A stretch of 5,308 nucleotides of DNA from Bacillota bacterium (GCA_021779415.1 JAJYAS010000291.1:1-5308); one strand, 5' to 3'; numbered from the stretch's first letter, positions 1 to 5,308 are shown. The notes: a model not told the origin generated them from the letters alone. Numbers and translations are program-made.

Positions 1-714
1 ATTCAGCGTGGCCCGCAAAGGTGTGTTCTCCCTTTGAAGCTCCTGCCAATGAGATGCACAGCTTTGTTCAAATACCGGTAGCACAGGCTTTTGCAAGTCA
101 AGATACCGATGCCATTCTCCGGGAGCAACTTCACCCCAGCCGCTCTTCTGCACGATATTTCCCTTTTCGTCAGCTTCCCATTCCGGGAGCTTGACGATAG
201 AAACCTGTCTGCTATGCACTTTCCACTGATTCAACTGCCCCATGATCCAATAGAGTCCACACATTTCATCAGGCTGATTGCTGTACCAAACTCGAAGGGA
301 TTCTCCCGATGCTACGCGTTTCCGAACCGTTTTCAGATCTTCATTTACCCTTTTAAATATTTCCTGAGCCGCCTGACACCCCTCGTCATTCGGATAAACG
401 CTGAATAAGTGTTCCAAGGTCTGTTTCCGCTTGATACCGGGCTGATTCTCCGAAATATCTCCAACGCTTAGCACCAAATTGAATCCATAGATGTCTGATG
501 TATTTCCACTCAAAGGGGTAGCACTCTCCCACGCCAAGCGTGCCTTTTCTTCTGCTTCTTGTTGAGCAACTTCAACTTCCTCTTTCGTTGGCTTGCTTCC
601 ATCCGCGTGACTAACGAATACGCCAATACACCCAGCTTGATACTTCCCCTCGCCATAGTGCTGTGCTACTTTAAGACTTCCGCATGCACTATCGCTGAAT
701 ACTATTTCAATCAT
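1..714 (-). CDS. DUF1835-domain protein, C-terminus cut off by window edge
   Basis: An open frame runs from an ATG at 714 to base 1 without a stop, giving the first 238 residues. It starts MIEIVFSDSACGSLKVAQ and contains YGFNLVLSVGDIS, a charged helix rich in Glu/Arg, then VWYSNQPDEMCGLYWI and VSIVKLPEW. This order (short beta strand with SDSACGSL, 'LSVGDIS', then 'vWyS..P.e.cGlYw') is what I recognise from DUF1835 proteins of Firmicutes, which usually carry a DUF3658 domain at the C-terminus. Here that end would lie outside the window. The biochemical role of the family is not known to me. No signal peptide or membrane segment is seen, so it is probably cytosolic. The start is fixed by AGGAGG 5 bases upstream. 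A TATACT box (746-751) lies about 30 bases from the start, but without a good -35. The gene is 181 bases downstream of the TIR-like gene with no clear terminator between, so read-through is possible. Its base composition is visibly less AT-rich than that neighbour. Confidence 0.85.
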   Translation of the reverse strand, partial: MIEIVFSDSACGSLKVAQHYGEGKYQAGCIGVFVSHADGSKPTKEEVEVAQQEAEEKARLAWESATPLSGNTSDIYGFNLVLSVGDISENQPGIKRKQTLEHLFSVYPNDEGCQAAQEIFKRVNEDLKTVRKRVASGESLRVWYSNQPDEMCGLYWIMGQLNQWKVHSRQVSIVKLPEWEADEKGNIVQKSGWGEVAPGEWHRYLDLQKPVLPVFEQSCASHWQELQRENTPLRATLN

Positions 715-718
715 ATTA

Positions 719-727
719 TCCTCCTCT
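719..727 (-). promoter_or_regulatory. Ribosome binding site of the DUF1835 gene
   Basis: On the minus strand the sequence reads AGAGGAGGA, close to a perfect Shine-Dalgarno match, 4-5 bases before the ATG at 714. It decides the start codon of the partial gene. Confidence 0.8.
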
Positions 728-895
728 CAAAACCAGTGTCGAATTAGTATAAATAATAAGAAATCTCACTTTAATCGTTCAACCCCCATTATTAGCCAAT
801 CCGGTATTTGGATAATCGGACGCTCGTTCTAGGTCAAAAGTAGTAATCAAAAACTCCTTTATCAAAAAGCACTTCCCAAATCTGGTCTTTTATAA

Positions 896-2071
896 TTAAG
901 ATTTTAGGCAAAAGATATCGCTTTTTTTGACCTCAGGAATTGAAATATTTTTATCAACACTGGTTACCTTTAAAACCGCTGCAAAACTTTTTTGATCACC
1001 AATGCAGCTAAAGGCAGTCATACAGTTTTTCCTAGATAAAGTTAAATGTTCTTCAAAATAAGAAAAACACCTGGAAGCTCCAAAAGTTCCATATCCATGG
1101 GTTCCGTTGATTAAAAATACATTTTTGTCGGGATTATAGGGATTTGCCATTTTTATAAAAAGCCCAAAGTCTTCAACGTGTTCGGACCCATTGTTTATTG
1201 TAATCTCTGGCCTAAAGTATACCTTTTTCTTGTTATTACGTAGAATGGTCTCCCCTTTAGCATTTTTAACATATTCGTACTCGGTACGACTCAAAAATAC
1301 GTTACATTGTGTATTACTGAATGGTCCACCAAGGAAAATTAAGTGCCTGTTATACGGTAGTGGTCGATTTTCGTATTCTTTACTGGTGCAATATTTGATA
1401 CTTAATTTGGGGTATATCCTGTAAAGTGACGACAAGATTAAAAGTAATGACGTAGAATCGCCGTACTTACCTAAATAGTTGAACTCCCCTGGAATAGGTT
1501 CTTGTAGTTTAGAAGGATTATCAAGTTCCGAACAAATGATTAATACTTGGTCATTTTCGGAGTTAAAACCCCAAATAGAACTGAAATACTTTTCGTCTTT
1601 AGGAAAGTCTTTAAAATAATTGGAAATGATAGGTTTTGCTATGTTTTTATAGACATCGTCAGATTCTATATGATCATAGGGAACGTATACACAACCGTTG
1701 ATATCTGACGGTACACGAAATTCGATTTGACTGAGGTTATTTTTTAACAAAATTACGTAATTAGAATTCCCATGAGCCATTCCCACTTCAATTAAGACGT
1801 TTGGGTTGTTTTCAGAAATATCGAATATAGAAATATCACTATGCTGTATTGCCGTGAATACTTCAGTAAATAGATGTTTACCAGCTAAAAACTCGCCAAA
1901 TTCAAATTGCAGTATAACGTCATCTTTCAACTGACTTTCTACTATATCCTTGCATTTTAACATTGCCTTTTTTATTTTTTCTGGAGTATGAAATTGAGAT
2001 TTGATTTGATAACCAACGAATACGTGAATTGTTCGAGGGTGCTTACCCCTCGGGTATACTGATTTGTACAA
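896..2071 (-). CDS. Two-domain protein with N-terminal TIR-like/NDT-like domain, candidate immune effector
   Basis: A 391-residue protein starting at a TTG preceded by GGAGG at 9 bases. The frame is open further up to another TTG at 2119, but that one has no good ribosome site. Domain 1 (about residues 15-150) begins with the strand IHVFVGY. It continues with a helix-rich part, then HSDISIFDIS, NPNVLIEVGMAHG (89-101) and VPSDINGCVYVPY. The sequence 'D..iaDis..NPNV.iE.G.AHg' is characteristic of the nucleoside 2-deoxyribosyltransferase-like/TIR-like superfamily, where the Glu (here E95) is catalytic and NAD or nucleotides are cleaved. Domain 2 (about 170-391) has GKYGDSTS, HLIFLGGPFSN (about 243-253), MANPYNP and GTHGYGTFGA (323-332). 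These glycine-rich loops suggest a Rossmann-like ligand-binding fold that I cannot name. An effector domain joined to a sensor-like domain is typical of bacterial immune proteins, but no CD-NTase or other partner is in the window. The gene is more AT-rich than its neighbours, which hints at horizontal transfer. Function is inferred, not shown. Confidence 0.75.
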   Translation of the reverse strand: MYKSVYPRGKHPRTIHVFVGYQIKSQFHTPEKIKKAMLKCKDIVESQLKDDVILQFEFGEFLAGKHLFTEVFTAIQHSDISIFDISENNPNVLIEVGMAHGNSNYVILLKNNLSQIEFRVPSDINGCVYVPYDHIESDDVYKNIAKPIISNYFKDFPKDEKYFSSIWGFNSENDQVLIICSELDNPSKLQEPIPGEFNYLGKYGDSTSLLLILSSLYRIYPKLSIKYCTSKEYENRPLPYNRHLIFLGGPFSNTQCNVFLSRTEYEYVKNAKGETILRNNKKKVYFRPEITINNGSEHVEDFGLFIKMANPYNPDKNVFLINGTHGYGTFGASRCFSYFEEHLTLSRKNCMTAFSCIGDQKSFAAVLKVTSVDKNISIPEVKKSDIFCLKS

Positions 2072-2085
2072 CGTGATATGCCTCC
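2039..2085 (-). repeat. Degenerate third copy of the dispersed repeat, overlapping a gene start
   Basis: Read on the minus strand, this segment shares ordered blocks with the copy at 5155-5215: GAGG, CATAT, TTGTACA, TACCCGAG and AAGCAC, separated by short insertions and substitutions. The TTG start codon of the TIR-like gene is the first three bases of the TTGTACA block, and its ribosome site is the GAGG block. The first dozen residues of that protein would therefore be repeat-derived. Each block is short, so homology is likely but not proven. Confidence 0.45.
2081..2085 (-). promoter_or_regulatory. Ribosome binding site choosing the TTG start at 2071
   Basis: GGAGG on the minus strand, with nine bases to the TTG at 2069-2071. 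It is the only strong Shine-Dalgarno near the 5' end of the open frame. It argues for a 391-residue product rather than the 407 residues given by the upstream TTG at 2119, whose nearest purine-rich stretch (AGGAAAAG) is much weaker and about 13 bases away. Confidence 0.65.
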
Positions 2086-2099
2086 ATACATTGAGAATA

Positions 2100-2127
2100 T
2101 TTATATAGTGTATTTTCAATGTGCAAA
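2100..2127 (-). promoter_or_regulatory. Possible sigma-A-type promoter of the TIR-like gene
   Basis: On the minus strand TTTGCA (2122-2127) is followed after 16 bases by TATAAA (2100-2105). The -35 is a 4/6 match and the -10 a 5/6 match to TTGACA/TATAAT. A transcript would begin near 2093, leaving a leader of about 22 bases that contains the GGAGG site. This fits the TTG at 2071 and excludes the one at 2119. AT-rich DNA gives such matches easily, so this is tentative. Confidence 0.3.
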
Positions 2128-2274
2128 TAATCTTTTCCTGCTAGTAAATGTTAGTTTTTCAATAATAATCGAGCTACGTGGGGAGACTTCCCTTAAATAA
2201 CTCAATCCTAATACCCTTCCACATCATTCACGGAATTCCTTTCAAGTAACCAAAATTAACCTATAATAACCCAA

Positions 2275-2311
2275 ATAAGGTCAGGTCGTCCAAAAGACAA
2301 CCTGACCTTAT
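2275..2311. repeat. Long hairpin, 16-base inverted repeat
   Basis: Arms at 2275-2290 and 2296-2311 pair over 16 bases with one mismatch around a five-base loop (CAAAA). The core is AAGGTCAGGT/ACCTGACCTT. In minus-strand RNA the mismatch becomes a G-U pair, so the stem would be continuous. The bases after it are only moderately T-rich on either strand (TATTCTATCC on plus, TTGGGTTATT on minus), so it is a weak terminator candidate. It lies about 200 bases upstream of the TIR-like gene and could also be a regulatory hairpin or a remnant of a mobile element end. Confidence 0.7.
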
Positions 2312-2784
2312 ATTCTATCCTTAATTTGTGGCTCCATTTTAGCCCACAACAAAAATTACCAACGACATTGGAAACAATTACATATCGTATATGTTCCCGT
2401 GTCCGAGCTATACTCCAAAACTGTCTACCCCAACCCCTACGAATATGTTCCGTCGGACCAAGCTGGTCCTATTAAATTGTTATACAATTTACTCCCGAAC
2501 TCCGAAACCAGCACCACAGGCCGCTTTCAGACTGTGATTCTTTCCATACTTACCACCGTCTCGACGTGCTGCGTTCATGGGTACATGTACAAAAAATATG
2601 TTTCCCCACACTGCTCTGTCTTCCTAAATAAAATTGTAAAATTTAGCGAAATTCCATTAAGAATGACGCATGATATTGTTGAACAAAAATCTGTTTGATA
2701 ATTCCTCGTGTCATGAAGTTCCCACTTCTAATTTACCAACTTATCAACAGGAAGAAAATATATACTTTCCTAAGCAATAAGAAA
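2312..2784. other. Gene-poor stretch
   Basis: No convincing gene is found here on either strand. A 99-codon plus-strand frame (2399-2698) opens with GTG, has no ribosome site and resembles nothing I know. The segment holds one copy of the dispersed repeat (2558-2616). It also holds two shorter look-alikes of part of it near 2383-2407 and 2437-2456, both with TATGTTCC on plus. The impression is of decayed intergenic DNA built partly from repeat fragments. Confidence 0.5.
2558..2616. repeat. Dispersed repeat copy A
   Basis: About 60 bases align with 5155-5215 with roughly eight differences including one single-base gap. The shared central part is GGGTACATGTACAAAAAA, followed by TATGTTTCC and CACACT. 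Upstream, both copies also share a short TTTCAGA, separated from the main block by different distances. Unlike the copy at 5155, this one lacks the second arm of the hairpin, so it is not a complete terminator. Confidence 0.8.
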
Positions 2785-2803
2785 ACCGAGGCTGCGCCTC
2801 GGT
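2772..2803 (-). terminator. Intrinsic terminator of the three-domain ExsC-like gene
   Basis: Perfect 8-base arms ACCGAGGC/GCCTCGGT (2785-2792 and 2796-2803) close on a three-base loop. On the minus strand they are followed by TTTTCTTATT. It lies about 90 bases past the stop codon at 2895. On the plus strand a run of six Ts also follows after a few bases (from about 2809), so it may work in both directions. Confidence 0.85.
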
Positions 2804-2894
2804 GGTCCTTTTTTATCGTATATCCATTATTCTTTACTCACACCATTGATTAGAATGGTTACGTGAATGAATTATGACATTTGCCGTTTGTGTT

Positions 2895-4101
2895 TTAACT
2901 CTCGGGAACAGCCGTAAACGTGAGCGGGCCTACAACATTGGCCGCTGTTCCCGGATTTGTCAGTTCGGCTGTGAGGGTGTAGGTTACAGGCCCTGAAGCG
3001 GTAAACCCACTGTCAATATGGGCTAATGCGGTGACTTTGCGGTAATCAAAGGCTCCTTCTCCACTGTCCAGAGCGCTGTATATTAAAGTACCGGTATTAG
3101 GGGCACCGCGCCAAATTTTGAAAAAAATGGGGGTAATTCTGCCGGATGGCAGTGACCAGCCGATTGCAGCTCGCAGGGATAATTTAATTCCAGGGGATGT
3201 CTGTGCAGTTATTGCAGCCAATGGTGTCCCCGCGGCAGTGATTGGTATACTAACACTTCCGGAGGTATTTTGGGGCAATGTGAAGTATGAACTTAACGGC
3301 TGGACAGAGCCGGTAATAATCAATGCGCCCACAATGTTTGTTGTGTGGCCGGGATCAGGAACTTCCACAGTTAGAACATAGGTTACAGTCTGCGCTGAGG
3401 TAAAACCGGTATCCACATGGGAGAATGAGGTAACAGCTCCTCTTTCCACATCCGCACTGTCATCTGCACTGGCTATAAGCGTACCGGTTATAGGTGCACC
3501 TCGCCACAGTTTAAAGAGTACATCTACTTTGGGAAATAAATTGCTTGTTGCTATCCAGCAGGCGGTAGGCCTTAAGAGCACATTCTGACCCGGTACAACA
3601 TCCACATCTATAAATGCCACCGGCACCGGAGTCTGAGCTACAGGGATATTAGCCCCGCCAAAAGTATTATTTGGAAGTTCGTAATAACTAACAATATTCG
3701 AATTTGTATCAAATACGGTAAAAGTCAGGGGACCGATAACTTTTGCCAGTGTGCCGGTACCCACAGTTTCTGCAGTTAAGACAAAGGTAACGGGTTGATC
3801 AGTTATGAGACCGGAAACTACTCCACTAAAATCTGTAGTTGCGACGTTATCAAATACGCTTTCCGCACTGTCCTGAACACTGCAGACCAGTACACCTGTA
3901 ACAGGTGCGCCGCGCCAGATTTTAAATAATACTTGTGTTGGTTCACTCTGAGCTTTCCAGCCAATATTTGCTCTCACAGTTGCAATGTTATTACCGGAAC
4001 CTGCTACAACCGTAAGGCTTGCTAGGGGCGTGGGTATTGAAAATAGGGATAACAGCTGCCCCAGACGTGTTCTGAGGTAGAGTATAGTATTGGAAACTCA
4101 T
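2895..4101 (-). CDS. ExsC-like spore-surface protein with three tandem domains, frameshifted
   Basis: The start is ATG at 4101 with AGGAGTG 10 bases upstream. The first 20 codons (MSFQYYTLPQNTSGAAVIPI) read into a TTTT run and then a wrong frame ending at TAA 3991-3993 after 36 residues. Omitting one T joins them to SIPTPLASLTVV and the long frame ending at 2895, giving 401 residues. Three domains follow, each starting SYY.LP.NT.G...IP (about residues 3, 138, 271). Each then runs through 'GW', FKIWRGAP.TG (WRGAP at 62, 199, 330), a DS(A/G)(E/D) motif, 'VTY.LT.E' and 'GPLTFT'. This order resembles the Bacillus cereus exosporium protein C family; the assignment is by recall of the pattern. No signal peptide is present, as expected for a protein laid on the spore from the mother cell. 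It is a paralogue of the upstream gene, separated by about 170 bases, and has its own sigma-K-like promoter. The shift may be a real mutation, phase switching or a sequencing error. Confidence 0.7.
4040..4043 (-). other. Single-base frameshift site in a T4 run
   Basis: Minus-strand codons ATC CCT ATT TTC give IPIF and then nonsense. With one T fewer the reading is IPIS-IPTPLASLTVV, matching the other two domains (SIPITAAGTPLAAIT and NIPVAQTPVPVAFID) at the same place. The distance from the ATG at 4101 to the long frame is one base over a multiple of three, which agrees. Confidence 0.8.
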
Positions 4102-4111
4102 AATTTATAAT

Positions 4112-4118
4112 CACTCCT
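4112..4118 (-). promoter_or_regulatory. Ribosome binding site of the three-domain gene
   Basis: AGGAGTG on the minus strand, 10 bases before the ATG at 4101. It supports that ATG as the true start, rather than the GTG at 3977 that begins the long unbroken frame and lies in mid-domain. Confidence 0.7.
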
Positions 4119-4144
4119 ATTTTAATCAATGACGACTTGTACTG

Positions 4145-4173
4145 CATTATATGTTGGCTTGTCAATATCGGTT
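4145..4173 (-). promoter_or_regulatory. Sigma-K-like promoter of the three-domain gene
   Basis: On the minus strand AACC (4170-4173), a 16-base spacer, then CATATAATG (4145-4153). The Bacillus subtilis sigma-K consensus is mACm-N16-CATAnnnTA, so only the final base of the -10 differs. The predicted start of transcription is near 4138, giving a leader of about 37 bases that includes the ribosome site. The neighbouring paralogue has the same arrangement, including the flanking TTTAACCG. Confidence 0.55.
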
Positions 4174-4270
4174 AAAGTTTCCAAGAAAAATTAATTTAAA
4201 GGAAAAAGTTTCACGAATAATCATTCCATATGTAAAATATTACAGATGTATCAGACAGTGTGAAAATACC

Positions 4271-4792
4271 TCACATATTTAAACGTTCTAAACCCAATGC
4301 TGTCATGGTAAGACAACCAACGATTTCCGCACCGGCTCCGGAGGTAAGCTGCGCCGTTAGAGTGTAGACTGTATTCGAGAATTCTCTAAAGCCAGCATCC
4401 ACATGTTCGAAGGATGTAACCTTATCATTTGTAGATTTGGTTTCTCCACCATCCAGAAGACTACAGACTAATTCTCCGGTCATCGGCTCACCCCGCCATA
4501 TCTTGAACATGACTGCGCAGTAGGTTTCATTATCAACATTCTTAATTCTCCATCCGACAGACACCCTGATTATAATCATCTTATTTATTCCAGTTGCAGC
4601 CTGGACATAAGCGAGAGGCTGGGGTGATTGAGTTATGGGGATTAACGCAGAATTGGAAATATTATTGGGCAACACATAAAAACTAAATTCTGCGCTCTTC
4701 ATTGTTAGATCTGTTGATTTTGTAATCGAGGGTTTCTGATCTATTAGTGCTTTCATCGCAATACCGTTATCCTGTTTAATTACCCAACCCAT
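4271..4792 (-). CDS. ExsC-like single-domain protein, paralogue of the downstream gene
   Basis: A 173-residue protein beginning at ATG 4792, with AGGAGG 12 bases upstream. Residues about 36-167 form one domain with the same landmarks as the three-domain neighbour: FSFYVLPNN, IPITQSPQPLAYV, VSVGWRIK, VMFKIWRGEPMTG (95-107), a DGGE motif in place of DS.E, VYTLTAQL and IVGCLTMTA. It is a divergent member of the same ExsC-like family, probably a spore outer-layer protein; that role is inference. Unlike the neighbour it has a 34-residue N-terminal extension (MGWVIKQDNG...) that could be the remnant of an earlier domain, because 'GW.IK..DN' recurs at its own residues 80-88. No signal peptide is seen. 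It lies upstream of the three-domain gene on the same strand. No terminator is evident in between, so the two may also be co-transcribed. Confidence 0.8.
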   Translation of the reverse strand: MGWVIKQDNGIAMKALIDQKPSITKSTDLTMKSAEFSFYVLPNNISNSALIPITQSPQPLAYVQAATGINKMIIIRVSVGWRIKNVDNETYCAVMFKIWRGEPMTGELVCSLLDGGETKSTNDKVTSFEHVDAGFREFSNTVYTLTAQLTSGAGAEIVGCLTMTALGLERLNM

Positions 4793-4804
4793 ACCTAAGC
4801 TGGA

Positions 4805-4810
4805 CCTCCT
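4805..4810 (-). promoter_or_regulatory. Ribosome binding site of the single-domain gene
   Basis: AGGAGG on the minus strand, 12 bases before ATG 4792. This is slightly longer than ideal spacing, but no other in-frame start lies closer. Confidence 0.7.
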
Positions 4811-4812
4811 AT

Positions 4813-4838
4813 CATGACGTATTTTACAATACGTTATG
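4813..4838. promoter_or_regulatory. Palindrome covering the -10 region of the single-domain gene
   Basis: The arms CAT-x-ACGTATT and AATACGT-x-ATG (4813-4823 and 4828-4838) match in 10 of 11 positions around a TTAC centre. The palindrome coincides with the -10 box at 4830-4838 and the predicted transcription start near 4823. That placement suits a repressor or activator operator better than an RNA hairpin, because only half of it would be transcribed. Confidence 0.5.
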
Positions 4839-4858
4839 TGCCTTAATGAAAAACGGTT
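4830..4858 (-). promoter_or_regulatory. Sigma-K-like promoter of the single-domain gene
   Basis: On the minus strand AACC (4855-4858), 16 bases, then CATAACGTA (4830-4838). This is a full match to the sigma-K pattern mACm-N16-CATAnnnTA. The predicted transcript starts near 4823, about 31 bases before the ATG, with the ribosome site correctly between. It points to late mother-cell expression during sporulation. Confidence 0.65.
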
Positions 4859-5154
4859 AAATAATAATTCCAGGAATTTTTGGAGTTTTTATTAATGAAA
4901 TGAATAGTAGTGCTGATCTAGTAGTCCTCATACCCCATAAATTCATACAACCCACTTTCACATTCTCAAGGCCCCCTTGACATTGTGACACATTATTAAG
5001 CGTTTTTAGGGTCTGATTTTACTTTGAACATGTTTCCGCGAACGCACTCAGTAAACATCGCGCCTGTTTCTAATACAATTCGCAATATTCTCAAGCCATA
5101 CAACCTGCTTGAATAACGGATTTTCATTATGTGAGCGTTTTCAGAACCGACACA
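4859..5154. other. Gene-free stretch upstream of the single-domain gene
   Basis: No frame of useful length with a ribosome site is seen on either strand. It contains a short 6-base inverted repeat (4966-4980, TCAAGG/CCTTGA) without a T-run. A possible minus-strand sigma-A-like pair, TTGAGA-N16-TATGAA (4942-4969), is also present, but it lies far upstream and is weak. Confidence 0.5.
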
Positions 5155-5215
5155 GTCTCAACGTGCTTCGTTCTCGGGTACATGTACAAAAAAATATGTT
5201 TCCTCACACTACTTT
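5155..5215. repeat. Dispersed repeat copy B
   Basis: About 60 bases align with 2558-2616 (roughly eight differences) and, in blocks, with 2039-2085. This copy includes the first arm of a strong hairpin, and on the minus strand its T-run follows that hairpin. The minus strand also reads as an 18-codon frame (5183 to 5127, MYPRTKHVETV...). Because it sits behind a terminator and has no ribosome site, it is unlikely to be translated. Confidence 0.8.
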
Positions 5216-5234
5216 TTATGTGTGAAGAAACATA
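5188..5234 (-). terminator. Strong minus-strand intrinsic terminator
   Basis: Fifteen-base arms (5195-5209 and 5220-5234, TATGTTTCCTCACAC against its complement) enclose a 10-base loop with one mismatch, which is a G-U pair in minus-strand RNA. On the minus strand seven Ts follow directly (5188-5194). It should end a transcript entering from beyond the right edge of the window. Confidence 0.8.
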
Positions 5235-5308
5235 CTCTATTTTCGTCAAAGACACAACATATAGTGGCTCTATCACTGGGTTTACACCCTATACTGTGGT
5301 GTGTTTTC
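5235..5308. other. Right edge, no gene seen
   Basis: This short stretch lies on the 5' side, in minus-strand terms, of the terminator at 5188-5234. It presumably belongs to the 3' end or flank of a gene or element outside the window. GGCTCT at 5266-5271 recalls the ends of some ISL3-family insertion sequences, but with no transposase or second end in view this cannot be supported. Confidence 0.3.

Noticed and set aside
91..747. Plus-strand frames of 105 and 62 codons at the left end
   Set aside because: They lie antisense to the DUF1835 coding sequence, have no ribosome sites, and their translations look like shadow sequence.
1191..1424. Plus-strand frame of 77 codons
   Set aside because: Antisense within the TIR-like gene, with hydrophobic shadow translation and no ribosome site.
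2072..2119. Upstream TTG at 2119 as start of the TIR-like gene
   Set aside because: It has only a weak, distant purine-rich stretch, lies upstream of the predicted transcription start, and adds residues with no domain role. The TTG at 2071 has GGAGG at good spacing.
2399..2698. Plus-strand frame of 99 codons starting with GTG
   Set aside because: It has no ribosome site or recognisable motif, and it runs through a dispersed non-coding repeat that is not maintained as coding in the other copy.
3118..3381. Plus-strand frame of 87 codons
   Set aside because: Antisense to the third ExsC-like domain, where repeat structure and homology clearly favour the minus strand.
4154..4169. TTGACA next to TATAAT as a sigma-A promoter of the three-domain gene
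   Set aside because: The two boxes are only 8 bases apart, too close for a sigma-A promoter. The overlapping AACC-N16-CATA pattern shared with the paralogue explains the site better.
4966..4980. 6-base inverted repeat as a terminator
   Set aside because: The stem is short and no T-run follows on either strand.
5127..5183. Minus-strand 18-codon frame in repeat copy B
   Set aside because: It sits directly after a strong terminator, has no ribosome site, and the matching frame in copy A is broken by a stop at its fourth codon.
5266..5308. Start of an ISL3-type insertion sequence
   Set aside because: GGCTCT is suggestive only. No transposase, second inverted repeat or target duplication can be seen before the window ends.

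Overview
The window looks like a chromosomal stretch from a low-GC, endospore-forming member of the Bacillota. The evidence is strong AGGAGG-type ribosome binding sites, intrinsic terminators, a DUF1835-type protein, and two proteins resembling the ExsC-type exosporium family behind promoters with sigma-K-like spacing. Genus cannot be fixed from the sequence; a Sporomusa/Pelosinus-like organism is a guess. All four recognisable genes lie on the minus strand, so transcription runs right to left.

Layout, left to right. (1) 1-714: N-terminal 238 residues of a DUF1835-domain protein, running off the left edge. (2) 896-2071: an AT-rich gene for a 391-residue, two-domain protein. Its first half resembles TIR-like/nucleoside 2-deoxyribosyltransferase-like domains, and its second half carries GGP-x-SN and GTHGYGT motifs, possibly a ligand-sensing domain. 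This layout suggests a stand-alone immune effector or NAD/nucleotide-processing enzyme. Its start codon and ribosome site fall inside a degenerate copy of a dispersed repeat. (3) 2072-2894: about 800 bases with no convincing gene, holding a long hairpin, a second repeat copy and the terminator of the next gene. (4) 2895-4101: three tandem ExsC-like domains of about 131-137 residues, broken by a one-base frameshift in a four-base run near the 5' end; removing one base restores a 401-residue protein. (5) 4271-4792: a single-domain paralogue. (6) 4793-5308: promoter and palindrome of that gene, then gene-poor DNA with a third repeat copy that includes a minus-strand terminator for something beyond the right edge.

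The most coherent story is in the right half. Two paralogous spore-surface-like genes each have AACC-N16-CATA in the same place upstream, the pattern expected for late mother-cell (sigma-K) expression during sporulation. The TIR-like gene is the best candidate for an under-described system, but no partner gene such as a CD-NTase is visible, so a defence role is inference.
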